Shown here: positions 36,726 through 46,099 of the stretch, one piece after another
Numbering within the stretch: position 1 is the first letter of the stretch
Layout of the letters: each line of letters begins with the position of its first letter
Assembly (NCBI GenBank): GCA_964476375.1
Contig: CAYYZW010000300.1
Location: 46,098-110,097 of the forward strand
DNA from: SAT2750 sp964476375
GTDB lineage: Bacteria; Planctomycetota; Planctomycetia; Pirellulales; Pirellulaceae
Length of the DNA: 64,000 nucleotides
Direction of reading: 5' to 3'
Position numbers and translations under genes: made by a program
Notes under the pieces: generated by a model
Told to the model about the DNA's origin: nothing
Seen by the model: the letters and a program-made list of their open reading frames with translations, nothing else
Database searches by the model: none

Positions 36726-38336
36726 ATGCCCGAGACTTACGATGGCATCCTCCTGGGGAGCGGCCACAACAGCCTGATCCTGCAGGCCTATGCCGGCCGC
36801 GCAGGGCTGGAGACGATCTGCCTGGAACAGGCCGGCCAACCGGGGGGCGGCCTGACAACCGAGGAACTTCCCCAGGGAAGCGGGTTCAGACATAACACCC
36901 ATGCCTTCTTTCACCGGGGACTTGATCAACTTCCCTGGTACCAGGATCTCGGCCTTCGGGGGCATGGCGCCGAGTATGTCCAGCCGGACCTGAACGTGGC
37001 GCTGATCTGCCGGGATGGTCAGAGCCTGCAGTGGTGGACTGATTTTGAACGAACCGTGGAGTCCTTTCGCCGTTTTGATGAACAGGATGCTGAAACCCTC
37101 GTCCGCTGGCGCCGCACTTTCAAGCCGATCGTCGAGCAGATCCTGGTTCCCGAGGCCCAGTCCCCACCCCTTCCGCCGGAGGAGAGAACCCGCCTGCTGT
37201 CAGGATCCTCGCTCGGCCGGCAACTGCTCGAGGTGAGTGAGCTCTCGCCGCTGGAGTTTGTGCGAAGGGAGTTTCGACACCCGGCCGTCCAGGCGGGGCT
37301 CCTTTTCTTTAACGGCCTGAGGGAGGTCGATCTTCGTGAACCTGGCTTTGGCCATCATATTCCCCAGCTCCTGGCTGCGGATGCCTTCGCCCAGCTGTGC
37401 CTGGGGGGATCCCGGCAACTTGCCAGGGCGCTGGTTGCGGCGGTGGAAGAGGCCGGGGGAAAGGTCCAGTGCGAGTCCCGGCCGACTCGTATCCTGGTTG
37501 AGGGAGGCCGTGCCGTGGGCGTGGAGACGGATGAGGGACAGCAGATTCGTGCCCGGCATTTTATCGCCTCCGGACTCAATCCCCAGCAGACGTTCCTGGA
37601 ACTGTTTGATGACGCCGATATCCCGGCCGAGTGGCGGCAGCTTGCCGGCGACTATCGCTATAACCTCCTGGCGCCGCTGTTTGGGACGTACCTGAACCTG
37701 AAAGCACCGGTTCGCTATGCGGCGGCAGCAGATTGTCCCGAGCTGGACGAGGCATTGATGGTAATCCTGGGGCTGGAGAGGAGCGAGCAGTTCCTGGAGA
37801 TCGTCGATCACCACGAAAAGGGGACGATTCCTCCCACGGTGATGTGGGGGGCATGCCCGACCCGGTTTGATTCACAGCAGGCACCGGAGGGCATGCATGC
37901 CGCCTTCATGTGGGAGAAGTTGCCATATCAACTTGCCGGGAACGCAGACCGCTGGGACCAGGAAAAAGACCGGCACGGGGAGCAGATGATCGAGACCTGG
38001 AAGGAGTATGCACCGTCGCTGCAGGACGATTTGCTGGATGTCACGACTCGCAGTCCACTGGACACGGCGCGGCGACTGCCGAACATGCGGTTTGGGGACC
38101 TGCTGGTTGGGGCCCTGACCAGGAGCCAGATGGGATTTCATCGTCCCTTTCCAGGGGCGGGTCATTATCGTGGTCACCTGCCTGGCATGTACCTCTGTGG
38201 ATCCAGTTGTCATCCGGGTGGAAACATCACGGGGATGCCGGGCTACAACAGTGCCCAGGTCCTGCTGGCCGACCTGGGAATCAAGGCGGACTGGATACCG
38301 GATGCTCTGCAGAAGCGACTTCCTGAAGCGGACTAG
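36726..38336 (+). CDS. FAD-dependent oxidoreductase, phytoene desaturase/PYROXD2-like
   Basis: The 536-residue protein has an N-terminal dinucleotide-binding motif GILLGSGHNSLILQAYAGRAG, with the conserved GxGxxxL variant that reads GSGHNS, followed by CLEQAGQPGGGLTTEE for FAD. The C-terminus carries GMYLCGSSCHPGGNITGMPGYNSA, a strong signature of the CrtI/PYROXD2 group. It should be a soluble or membrane-associated flavoenzyme. Carotenoid genes are absent nearby, so I do not call it CrtI. It diverges from the small creatininase-linked gene. Confidence 0.88.
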   Translation: MPETYDGILLGSGHNSLILQAYAGRAGLETICLEQAGQPGGGLTTEELPQGSGFRHNTHAFFHRGLDQLPWYQDLGLRGHGAEYVQPDLNVALICRDGQSLQWWTDFERTVESFRRFDEQDAETLVRWRRTFKPIVEQILVPEAQSPPLPPEERTRLLSGSSLGRQLLEVSELSPLEFVRREFRHPAVQAGLLFFNGLREVDLREPGFGHHIPQLLAADAFAQLCLGGSRQLARALVAAVEEAGGKVQCESRPTRILVEGGRAVGVETDEGQQIRARHFIASGLNPQQTFLELFDDADIPAEWRQLAGDYRYNLLAPLFGTYLNLKAPVRYAAAADCPELDEALMVILGLERSEQFLEIVDHHEKGTIPPTVMWGACPTRFDSQQAPEGMHAAFMWEKLPYQLAGNADRWDQEKDRHGEQMIETWKEYAPSLQDDLLDVTTRSPLDTARRLPNMRFGDLLVGALTRSQMGFHRPFPGAGHYRGHLPGMYLCGSSCHPGGNITGMPGYNSAQVLLADLGIKADWIPDALQKRLPEAD

Positions 38337-38342
38337 CCGGGA

Positions 38343-38609
38343 TCATGAACCGGTCCTGTTTTCGCGGCGGCGGGCGAGGATCCGGGAAACAACGTCGATG
38401 ATCCACCACTGGATGATGACCAGCACGATGGGTGCCATGAAAACAACGGCCTGGGTCAGTTTGGGATAGCGATCCAGAACACTGTCGGTGTCACCGGTGT
38501 GAAAATAGATGCTGGCGACGAGGACCCCGTTAAAGACCAGAAGTACACAGGTCACAGCGCAGGTTCCCAGGACAAAACGGAATCCATCTCTCCCGGGAGG
38601 TCCAGGCAT
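38343..38609 (-). CDS. small two-helix membrane protein
   Basis: From the ATG at 38609 the product is 88 residues, with GAGGA in the expected place before the start. Two hydrophobic helices lie at about 13-34 and 52-74, with a basic tail (RILARRRENR). I recognise no family. It converges with the FAD oxidoreductase, 6 bases apart, and diverges from the fumarase gene. Confidence 0.6.
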   Translation of the reverse strand: MPGPPGRDGFRFVLGTCAVTCVLLVFNGVLVASIYFHTGDTDSVLDRYPKLTQAVVFMAPIVLVIIQWWIIDVVSRILARRRENRTGS

Positions 38610-38696
38610 CGGTATGTCCTCTTGGTGCGGGATTGGAATGCAGCTGTTGCCCCATTGTAAAAAGGTGAGGTGCATGCGGATAGTTGCAGACCTGCT

Positions 38697-38724
38697 TTGA
38701 CGTTGTCCATCAAGTGGCTATGAT
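38697..38724 (+). promoter_or_regulatory. candidate sigma-70 promoter of the fumarase gene
   Basis: TTGACG at 38697-38702 and TATGAT at 38719-38724 are 16 bases apart, 65 bases before the ATG at 38790. This is one of the best consensus matches in the window. Confidence 0.55.
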
Positions 38725-38789
38725 GACCACCCAGTGGACGAGTCGTCCAAGGGACAGGTCCATCGAGGAAAATGGAAAAGGAAAACGTG

Positions 38790-40214
38790 ATGACCGGTTT
38801 TCGCACGGAACGCGATTCGATGGGCGATGTGCAGGTTCCTGCAGAGGCTTACTACGGTGCGCAGACCCAGCGTGCCGTGGATAACTTCCCTGTCTCCGGA
38901 TGGCCCCTGCCGGCCGCGCTGGTTCGTGCCATGGGCAAGGTCAAGCACGCCTCTGCCGTTGCCAACCGTGACCTGGGCAAGTTGACCGGCAGTGGCAAGA
39001 ACCCGCTTACCGACGAGCAGGTGGAGGCTCTCCTGGGTGCCTGTGGTGAGGTGGCCGAGGGAAAAATGGCCGACCAGTTTCCGGTCGATGTCTTCCAGAC
39101 CGGTTCCGGCACGTCGAGCAACATGATCATCAACGAGGTTATTGCTAACCGTGCGATCTAATTGCTGGGGGGGGACCGCTTCGCAGCGGAAAAGACAGTC
39201 CATCCCAACGACCATGTGAACATGGGGCAGAGTACCAATGACACTTTTCCCACGGCGATTCACGTGGCTGTCGGCTGCGAGATCCGCAGCCAGCTGATCC
39301 CGGCCCTGGAGGGCTTTGCCACCGCACTGGAAGAAAAGGCGGAGGCCTGGGATGGAATTCTCAAGCCCGGCCGTCCGCACCTGATGGATGCGACACCGAT
39401 CCGCCTGGGCCAGGAACTGGGCGGCTTTGCCCGGCAGCTGAGGTTGTCTGTTGAGCGAGCTGAACGCGCCGTGGAGGCGGTCACCGAGCTACCGGTCGGT
39501 GGGACCGCTGTCGGCACGGGGATCAACACGCACCCGGAATTTGGCCACCGGGTGAGCGAGGAACTGGCCGCACAGACCGGTATCGCGTTCCGGGAGGCGG
39601 CCGATCATTTCGAGGCCAATGCCCAGCGGGACGGCCTGGTGGAATGCCACGGGCTGCTGCGGACGATTGCCACCAGCCTTTTCACCGTGGCCAACAATAT
39701 CCGCCTGCTTGGTTCCGGGCCTCGCTGTGGGTTTTACGAGGTCACGCTGCCATCGAGGCAGCCTGGCAGTTCAATCATGCCGGGCAAAGTGAACCCGGTG
39801 ATGAGCGAGAGCATGATGCAGGTGGCAGCCCGCGTTGCCGGGAATGACCAGACGGTGGCGATGAGTGGTGCGGCAGGCGGACAGTTCCAGCTGAATATCA
39901 TGATGCCGGTGATGGGGCATGCGGTGTTGGAGAGCATCGAGCTTCTGGCCGCTGCCAGCAATGCCTTCGTGGAATTTTGCGTGGTCGAGATGGAGCCCAA
40001 CGCGGAGATCTGTGAGGCGTCGATCGAGAAGAGTCTCTCGATGGTGACCAGTCTGAACCCGCATATCGGCTACGAGATGGCCTCCAAGATCGCCAAGGAG
40101 GCATTCCAGACGGGCAAGACCATCCGGGAGCTGTGCCAGGAGAAGGAACTGCTGCCGGAGGAGACGCTCGGCGAGGCCCTCGACCCCCGGCGGATGACCG
40201 AACCACAACAGTAG
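38790..40214 (+). pseudogene. fumC: class II fumarase interrupted by one in-frame stop
   Basis: The frame from 38790 is an almost perfect class II fumarase, 474 codons if the internal stop is read through, close to the usual length. TAA at 39159-39161 splits it after residue 123, where the family has Glu in the sequence AIELLGG; a single G-to-T change in GAA would create it. Downstream motifs are intact: HPNDHVNMGQSTNDTFPTAI, GRPHLMDATPIRLGQE with the catalytic His, and the mobile-loop signature GSSIMPGKVNPVMSE with the catalytic Ser. The reading frame is unshifted on both sides and the promoter and ribosome site (AAGGA) look normal. The choices are recent pseudogene, sequencing error or readthrough. 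The enzyme would hydrate fumarate to malate in the TCA cycle. Confidence 0.9.
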
Positions 40215-40251
40215 CGTGATCCGGATACCGGCCGGGAGCTGGATGGAATCG

Positions 40252-40842
40252 CTAGACCGCCATCGTCGGTTCCAGGGTTCTGGCAAGTCGCTTGCGGGCC
40301 ACGTGGAGTCGCCTTTTGATGGTTCCCAGCGGTGCCTCGAAGTCCTTGCTCATCTCGAGGAGGGTCTGGCCGTCAAGGTAAAAGGCGACCAGCGTGCTGC
40401 GGTCCATTACGCTGAGCTGGTCCAGCCCGGCGTGCATCAGGTCGACTCGCTCCCTGGCCAGTACGTTATCGATTGACAGCGGGATGTTCCTCTCGGGCGA
40501 GTCGAGTAGCGGAGAATCCCCCATTGGAAGCGGTCGTCGCTTGAGCTTTCGGTTGAGCGATTTGCGATAGGCGATGGCCCCGACCCAGCCGCCGAAGCAG
40601 GCAGGGTTCTTGAGCTGTCCGAGCTTCTCGATCGCCTGGATAAAGACGTCGTGACAGACCTCTTCCGCCTCTCCCTCGTCACGCAGGATGCGCAGGGCAA
40701 TCGATTGCACGTATCTGGTGTAACGCTCGTAGAGTGTCCCAAAGGCACCCCGGTCACCGGCCTGTGCCTGCTCGACCAGGCATGACGTGGTCGGTGGTTC
40801 CGGGGTGCCTCTTTTGGCAGTGATTGGAATTTTTGTGTTCAT
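40252..40842 (-). CDS. ECF-type RNA polymerase sigma factor
   Basis: The 196-residue protein has sigma region 2 at about 27-95 (FGTLYERYTRYVQSIALRIL, then DEGEAEEVCHDVFIQAIEKL) and region 4 at about 130-185, with the helix-turn-helix DRSTLVAFYLDGQTLLEMSK and LGTIKRRLHVARKRLART. Regions 1 and 3 are missing, as in extracytoplasmic-function sigma factors. It should direct RNA polymerase to a small stress or surface-related regulon. No anti-sigma gene with the usual zinc motif is adjacent; the small His-rich gene lies upstream on the same strand. Confidence 0.92.
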   Translation of the reverse strand: MNTKIPITAKRGTPEPPTTSCLVEQAQAGDRGAFGTLYERYTRYVQSIALRILRDEGEAEEVCHDVFIQAIEKLGQLKNPACFGGWVGAIAYRKSLNRKLKRRPLPMGDSPLLDSPERNIPLSIDNVLARERVDLMHAGLDQLSVMDRSTLVAFYLDGQTLLEMSKDFEAPLGTIKRRLHVARKRLARTLEPTMAV

Positions 40843-40981
40843 GATTCGGTTCTCGTTTTCTGGATAAGTTCGTGTGTGTGGAGAAAAGGACGGCGTCGAC
40901 CAGCGAGACCATGGACCAGGGGCCGTGGCCAGCCGGCGAACTGCCGGGTTGCGGTGAAGAAAAAAGAAAAGCGGTTGTCGC

Positions 40982-41263
40982 TTAACGCTGGCGGTTGGCC
41001 AGCAGCTTCACCGGGACCGGCTGCATCGCCGGCCGCTGGTGATACATGCCCTGGGGCTGCATCCAGCGGACCGGACGGTGCTGCCGGTGATGGCGATGAC
41101 CATGGATTTCATGGTCACGGCTCATCCGGCGACCGGTCCGATCGCGATGCCGATCCATAAAGAGTTGCAATCCATCGAGGAAATTCTGTACAGCGACGGC
41201 CACTTTGCTCGCGAGGCGAGAAAAGTCAAGCGGGTTTGTCATGCTGACAAGCGTGCTGGACAT
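40982..41263 (-). CDS. small His- and Arg-rich protein upstream of the sigma factor
   Basis: From the ATG at 41263 (AGGAAA about ten bases before) the product is 93 residues. The first 35 residues form an amphipathic helix (LDFSRLASKVAVAVQNFLDG). The rest is basic and rich in His, Arg, Gln and Met, including HEIHGHRHHRQHRP. It could bind metal or nucleic acid, but I know no family. It is 139 bases upstream of the sigma-factor gene in the same orientation, so a regulatory link is conceivable. A chance open frame is possible. Confidence 0.45.
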   Translation of the reverse strand: MSSTLVSMTNPLDFSRLASKVAVAVQNFLDGLQLFMDRHRDRTGRRMSRDHEIHGHRHHRQHRPVRWMQPQGMYHQRPAMQPVPVKLLANRQR

Positions 41264-41431
41264 CGAAATTTTCCTGGTTGGAAACGTTTCTTTAACATGG
41301 CGCCGTGAAGCGCCACGCAAATATTCTAGGCCAAACGGTGGCCATCGTCTATCTCTGTTCCACTAACAGACCAGACAGAGGAGAAAGAACAGAGGTTCAC
41401 GTCGGGGAGACACTTTTCCCAAAGAATTGTC

Positions 41432-42727
41432 CTATCCGCCCCCGCCAACCTGAAAAATCCGCTCCACGTTGCCTCGCAGTACCTGTTTTCCTAGGTCCAC
41501 GGCATCTTCTTCGCTCCATCGGCGATCGATCACAAAACGCTCCACCAGGATCTTGGAGAGGATTCGCTTGTACATGTTGAATTTGGGCAACGCGAATTCC
41601 AGCTTGTACATGTCGCTGTAATAACCAATCTGCTTTGTCCGTGGCACCGCCTCGAGCCGGGCGGCGGCGTCATGCTCGATAAAAGTCGGTGTGTTGCTGT
41701 ACCACCAGTGCCCGTTGGTGACAACGTTGGGGAAGATCCAGGCGTAGCTTGTCAGTTCCTGGTTGGTGACGCTCGCCAGGACCGAGATGGGAAAGGTCAC
41801 GGCCGGGAAAGCGTTGAACAGTTCCTCGTATTGAATCAGTGACACCCGGCTGTCATAGAGATCCTGTCCCTGGTAGACACCACCCGGGTAGACCCCGCGG
41901 TTGACACCGATCATCAGGTCAAAGGGGAGCTGGTGCTGGTCGCAGAGCTCGGCAAGTGTCCAGAAAACAAACTGGCCAATGGACTGAAGGTGGCCGGCAT
42001 CGGCCCCGGTATCCTGTCCCAGCAGGGCTTCCAGGGCGGTCTCGGCCCGTCCCTCGCTGACCCGGCGGGGAATGAAGTCGGGTGGCAGGGAGATGGCGCA
42101 GGCACGGGCCTGGTGTGCCGTGAAATGCTCAAAGAGGACCGAGAGCGATTGCCGCAGCGAGGCCACATCGCTCAGCACGCAATCGGTCGCCTGCTCCAGA
42201 CGCATTCGGATAGATGGTTCTGCCAGCTTGAAGACCAGGTCGTCGGTTCGCAGGCAGGGAATATAGATGCCGGTGTCAAATCCCTCCAGCGGGTCATCGA
42301 AGTCGTTGGTCAGGAAGACCGCCTCGAGCTTGCTCTCTCTGAGAACCTGCTCGGCCCAGTCGGGGGCCGCCATTTTTTCGGTGGCCGCATCATAGACGCT
42401 TTCCCAGTTACTCTCGTCGATGAAGGTTCCCTCGAAACCAAAAAGCTGCTGGGCCATTTCCAGGAACCAGCTGTACTGGATCGTGTTGGAGAGAGGCCCC
42501 ATCCGTGTCATCAGGCGGGCTACCTTTTCTCGGGGGTCAATCCCCTCCTCTTCAATCTGCTCGCGGGGCAGGCCTGCCGAGTGGGTCAGCTCGGTGTAGT
42601 AGTGGTAGCCCAGGATGTCCGCCAGCGTGGTGGAAGCGGGAGCCAGCTGGTTAATGTGAGTATGTGGATCAATCAGGATGAGCGAATCAAGTTCCTGGTA
42701 AATCTGCTGCCGTAGTTGTTCGGACAT
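41432..42727 (-). CDS. glucuronate isomerase (UxaC)-family amidohydrolase
   Basis: The 431-residue protein carries the UxaC-family marks: LILIDPHTHINQLAP with the metal-binding HxH, LGYHYYTELTHSAGLPREQI, an internal DSRVSLIQYEE segment, and GHWWYSNTPTFIEHD near the end. UxaC converts D-glucuronate to D-fructuronate and D-galacturonate to D-tagaturonate. This sequence is shorter than typical UxaC (about 470), so a related amidohydrolase activity on another sugar acid is possible. It diverges from the second DUF1549 operon, and a palindrome lies between the two starts. Confidence 0.85.
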   Translation of the reverse strand: MSEQLRQQIYQELDSLILIDPHTHINQLAPASTTLADILGYHYYTELTHSAGLPREQIEEEGIDPREKVARLMTRMGPLSNTIQYSWFLEMAQQLFGFEGTFIDESNWESVYDAATEKMAAPDWAEQVLRESKLEAVFLTNDFDDPLEGFDTGIYIPCLRTDDLVFKLAEPSIRMRLEQATDCVLSDVASLRQSLSVLFEHFTAHQARACAISLPPDFIPRRVSEGRAETALEALLGQDTGADAGHLQSIGQFVFWTLAELCDQHQLPFDLMIGVNRGVYPGGVYQGQDLYDSRVSLIQYEELFNAFPAVTFPISVLASVTNQELTSYAWIFPNVVTNGHWWYSNTPTFIEHDAAARLEAVPRTKQIGYYSDMYKLEFALPKFNMYKRILSKILVERFVIDRRWSEEDAVDLGKQVLRGNVERIFQVGGGG

Positions 42728-42846
42728 GGGGACCTTGCAGGGGATGTGATTTCAGTGCCGGCACGTGCGGGTGAAGTCAGTTTTCAGTTTTCCCCCGGTG
42801 GTTGTCAACAACCTCCCCGTCCCGTGGTGCTCGTTGTGTACGGTTT

Positions 42847-42877
42847 GATTGACGGTCAATCGACCTGTCCGTTAAAT
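42847..42877 (+). promoter_or_regulatory. candidate promoter with overlapping 15-base palindrome
   Basis: TTGACG at 42849-42854 and TTAAAT at 42872-42877 are 17 bases apart. The -35 element sits inside a perfect palindrome, GATTGAC-G-GTCAATC (42847-42861), between the divergent UxaC-family and DUF1549 genes, so a repressor site is plausible. The in-frame TTG at 42877 overlaps the -10 and cannot be the start codon. Confidence 0.5.
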
Positions 42878-42912
42878 TGAACACTTGCGACCCGTTTTTC
42901 AGGGAGATCAGC

Positions 42913-45900
42913 GTGCCATACCGTTCCAACAACAGCCTGCTTTTTCCCTCGCGTGTTTCACGGGTGTTCCTGTCAGGAATCCTGTTCGTGCTCTCTGTCC
43001 TGCTGCTGCAACCGGTGGCAGCCCAGGAGAAGACGACGGATTATTCAGACCAGCTTCCGGCTGCCTTGGACCGCACGGTGGATTACCTCACCGAGATCCA
43101 GCCGCTCCTGAAAAAGTCCTGTTACTCCTGCCATGGGAAGGAGAAACAGGAAGGGGGCCTTCGACTGGATGTCCGCAAGCAGGCGTTTCAGGGAAGTGAC
43201 CAGGGGGCGGTGATGATTCCTGGCAAGGCAGGCTCCAGTTCGTTGCTGGTGCTGGTCGCCGGCCTGGATGAGGATCGTGGTCGGATGCCCCCGGATGGTG
43301 AGGGGACACCATTGACCAGGGATCAGATCGCGCTTTTACGTAGCTGGGTTGACCAGGGCGCCACCTGGCCCGATGGAGTGGATGATAGAGCGGCATCGGA
43401 CCACTGGGCATTTCAGCCTCTGGCCAGGCCGGCACTTCCGCCGGTCAAGCAGGATGACTGGGTGCGAAATCCGATCGACCGGTTTGTCCTGGCACGCCTG
43501 GAGAAAGAAGGGCTGCGGCCCTCGCCGGTGGCCAACCGCTCGACCCTGATCCGGCGGCTCTCGATCGACCTGCTTGGCCTCCTCCCTTCGCCGGAGCAGG
43601 TTCAGAAGTTCCTGACGGACGAACGTCCCGACGCTTATGAACAGCTTGTTGAAGAGCTGTTGCAATCCCGCCATTACGGGGAACGCTGGGGACGCCACTG
43701 GCTTGACCTGGCCCGTTATGCGGACAGTGACGGCTACGAGAAAGACCGTGTTCGTCCCCATGCCTGGCGCTACCGGAACTGGGTCATCGAGGCGCTCAAC
43801 GCGGACATGTCCTTTGACCAGTTCTCGATCAGCCAGATTGCCGGGGACATGGTCTCGGAAGCGGGAGTCGATGCTCGCGTTGCCAGCGGTTTTCACCGCA
43901 ACACGCTCCATAACACCGAGGGAGGGACTGACCAGGAAGAGGACCGCGTCAAGAAAACCGTGGATCGGATCAATACCTTCGGGACCATATGGATGGGACT
44001 GACGATCGGCTGTGCCCAGTGCCACTCGCACAAGTACGATCCGATTTCCCAGCGCGAGTACTACTCGATGTATGCGTTCTTTAACAACATCAATGAAACT
44101 GATATCGGTGCACCCACCGCTGCCGAGCAGGCCACGTATGACCAGGCCAGGCAGGCTTATGATGCCGAGCACGTGAAGTTCACGGTGCCACTAGCGGAGT
44201 ACGAGAAAAATGGTCTGGCAACTGCCCAGCGCGCCTGGGAGCCGGGTGCGCGGGACACGGCCCTGGAATGGCAGCTGCTGCAGCCCAGTTCTGCCAGGAG
44301 TGCCCATGGTGCGGAACTTGCCGTTCAGCCGGATTCCTCCATTCTGGCAGGTGGAACGAACCAGAAATCGGATACCTACACCATCGAGGCGCCCCTTCCC
44401 GGCGGCAACCTTCGAGCCATCAGGCTGGAGGTCCTGCCCCATGACAGTTTGCCGATGAAGGGGCCGGGACGGGCTGCCAATGGGAACTTCGTGCTCACGA
44501 CAGTGAGGGGCAGCGTCAACCCGCTGGAGGGGGAAGGAGAACCGCAGGCAGTCCCTCTGAAACGTGCTTTTGCGGATTTTTCCCAGGAGAGCTGGTCGAT
44601 CGGACAGTCAATCAACGACAAGCCCGACGATGGCTGGGCGGTATCACCCCAGTTTGGCAAGCGGCACGTGGCAGTCTTTGAACTGGCCGAGCCCGTCGTC
44701 ACAGAAGGAGGATTGAAGGTCACCGTTACTCTTGACCAGCAGTATGAAACAGGTGAGGCGCACAACCTGGGCTATTTTCGCCTTTCGGCGACGGCCAGTC
44801 CGGCAAAACTGGCCCTGGAGGGACTCGATTCAGGGATCGTCAAGGCACTCGGCAAGGCCCCGGAAGATCGTGACGAGTCGGAGGCGAAGTTGCTTGCGGA
44901 CTACTTCCGTTTGGTGGACCCGGAATACAGGCGGTTGCAGGCCGCCCTGACAGCTCATGCGGCCAAGGCTCCCAAGCCGAGCGAGACAAAAGCACAGGCG
45001 GTTGTGGAAGGGGATCCCCGGCAGGCACATGTACACGTGCGGGGAGATTTCCTGACCAAGGGAGTTCCCGTCGACGCCGAGACACCTGCCATCCTGCCAC
45101 CGCTCCGTACACGTGCCGGGGAGAAGGGGCAGGGGCCGGATCGGCTGGACCTGGCGCACTGGCTGTTTGCCGTGGAGAACCCGCTGACCCCCCGGGTGAC
45201 GGTCAACCGCATCTGGTATCGCTATTTTGGTCGTGGCATTGTGAACTCGATTGATGATTTCGGCAGCCAGGGAGACAGCCCATCTCACCCTGCCTTGCTG
45301 GACTGGCTGGCCGCTGAATTTCAGCAAGGTGGATGGCGACTGAAACATATCCACCGGTTGATTATGACCTCGGCGGTTTACCGGCAGAGTTCCGCCTTCC
45401 GGGAAGAGCTCACTCGGGAGGATCCACTCAATATCCTGCTGGCACGACAGTCCCGCCGACGGGTGGAAGCGGAGGTGATTCGTGACCTGGCTCTGGATGC
45501 CAGTAATCTGCTCAGCCAGAAGATCGGCGGTCCCAGCGTGCATCCGCCACAGCCGAACGAGTATTCTTCCCTGACCTATGCGGGCAGCGCCAAGTGGAAT
45601 ACCAGTGGTGGCGAGGATCGTTATAGGCGAGGGATTTACACTTTTTTTCAACGGACCTCGCCCTATCCGATGTTAATGACATTTGATGCCCCGGACTCCA
45701 ACGTCTGTGTGGCACTGAGGCAGACAAGCAATACCCCACTGCAGGCCCTGACGATCTGGAATGACCCGGTCTTCGTGGAATGTGCCCAGGCACTTGGGCG
45801 CCGTATCATGGCAGAAAATCCGGCAGGCGACGATCTTTTACAGACGATCACCCGCCGCGTGCATTTTGCACTGCTGGTCTGCCTGTCACGGCCCGCCACG

Positions 45901-46092
45901 TCGCAGGAGCAGGAGGCCCTGGTGGAGTATTACCTGGACCAGCAGAAGGTACTGGCGGCACGGCCGGAGGCAGCACAACAGATCGTTGGTTCCTTACCGG
46001 TTTCCGATGGCACGGAGATGGCCGAACTGGCCGCCTGGGTTGTCCTGGGCCGCGTGGTCTTGAACCTGGATGAATTCATCAGCAGGGAATAA
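42913..46092 (+). CDS. planctomycete cytochrome-domain / DUF1549 / DUF1553 protein
   Basis: The 1,059-residue product starts at a GTG with GGGAGA six bases upstream. After a signal peptide (FLSGILFVLSVLLLQPVAAQ) comes a PSCyt1-type cytochrome domain with KKSCYSCHGKEKQEGGLRL, then DUF1549, with SIDLLGLLPSPEQVQKFLTD and CAQCHSHKYDPISQREYYSMY. A beta-rich insert around residues 440-600 resembles a LamG-like or carbohydrate-binding segment. DUF1553 closes the chain with NRIWYRYFGRGIV and DAPDSNVCVALRQTSNTPLQ. It is larger than the copy at 3687 and organised differently at the N-terminus. It is exported and presumably works with the DUF1501 protein encoded next. Confidence 0.92.
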   Translation: MPYRSNNSLLFPSRVSRVFLSGILFVLSVLLLQPVAAQEKTTDYSDQLPAALDRTVDYLTEIQPLLKKSCYSCHGKEKQEGGLRLDVRKQAFQGSDQGAVMIPGKAGSSSLLVLVAGLDEDRGRMPPDGEGTPLTRDQIALLRSWVDQGATWPDGVDDRAASDHWAFQPLARPALPPVKQDDWVRNPIDRFVLARLEKEGLRPSPVANRSTLIRRLSIDLLGLLPSPEQVQKFLTDERPDAYEQLVEELLQSRHYGERWGRHWLDLARYADSDGYEKDRVRPHAWRYRNWVIEALNADMSFDQFSISQIAGDMVSEAGVDARVASGFHRNTLHNTEGGTDQEEDRVKKTVDRINTFGTIWMGLTIGCAQCHSHKYDPISQREYYSMYAFFNNINETDIGAPTAAEQATYDQARQAYDAEHVKFTVPLAEYEKNGLATAQRAWEPGARDTALEWQLLQPSSARSAHGAELAVQPDSSILAGGTNQKSDTYTIEAPLPGGNLRAIRLEVLPHDSLPMKGPGRAANGNFVLTTVRGSVNPLEGEGEPQAVPLKRAFADFSQESWSIGQSINDKPDDGWAVSPQFGKRHVAVFELAEPVVTEGGLKVTVTLDQQYETGEAHNLGYFRLSATASPAKLALEGLDSGIVKALGKAPEDRDESEAKLLADYFRLVDPEYRRLQAALTAHAAKAPKPSETKAQAVVEGDPRQAHVHVRGDFLTKGVPVDAETPAILPPLRTRAGEKGQGPDRLDLAHWLFAVENPLTPRVTVNRIWYRYFGRGIVNSIDDFGSQGDSPSHPALLDWLAAEFQQGGWRLKHIHRLIMTSAVYRQSSAFREELTREDPLNILLARQSRRRVEAEVIRDLALDASNLLSQKIGGPSVHPPQPNEYSSLTYAGSAKWNTSGGEDRYRRGIYTFFQRTSPYPMLMTFDAPDSNVCVALRQTSNTPLQALTIWNDPVFVECAQALGRRIMAENPAGDDLLQTITRRVHFALLVCLSRPATSQEQEALVEYYLDQQKVLAARPEAAQQIVGSLPVSDGTEMAELAAWVVLGRVVLNLDEFISRE

Positions 46093-46099
46093 TGGTGGA

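Noticed and set aside
39162..40214. A separate gene starting at TTG directly after the fumarase TAA
   Set aside because: The product is simply the rest of fumarase in the same frame with no ribosome site, so it is part of the broken gene.
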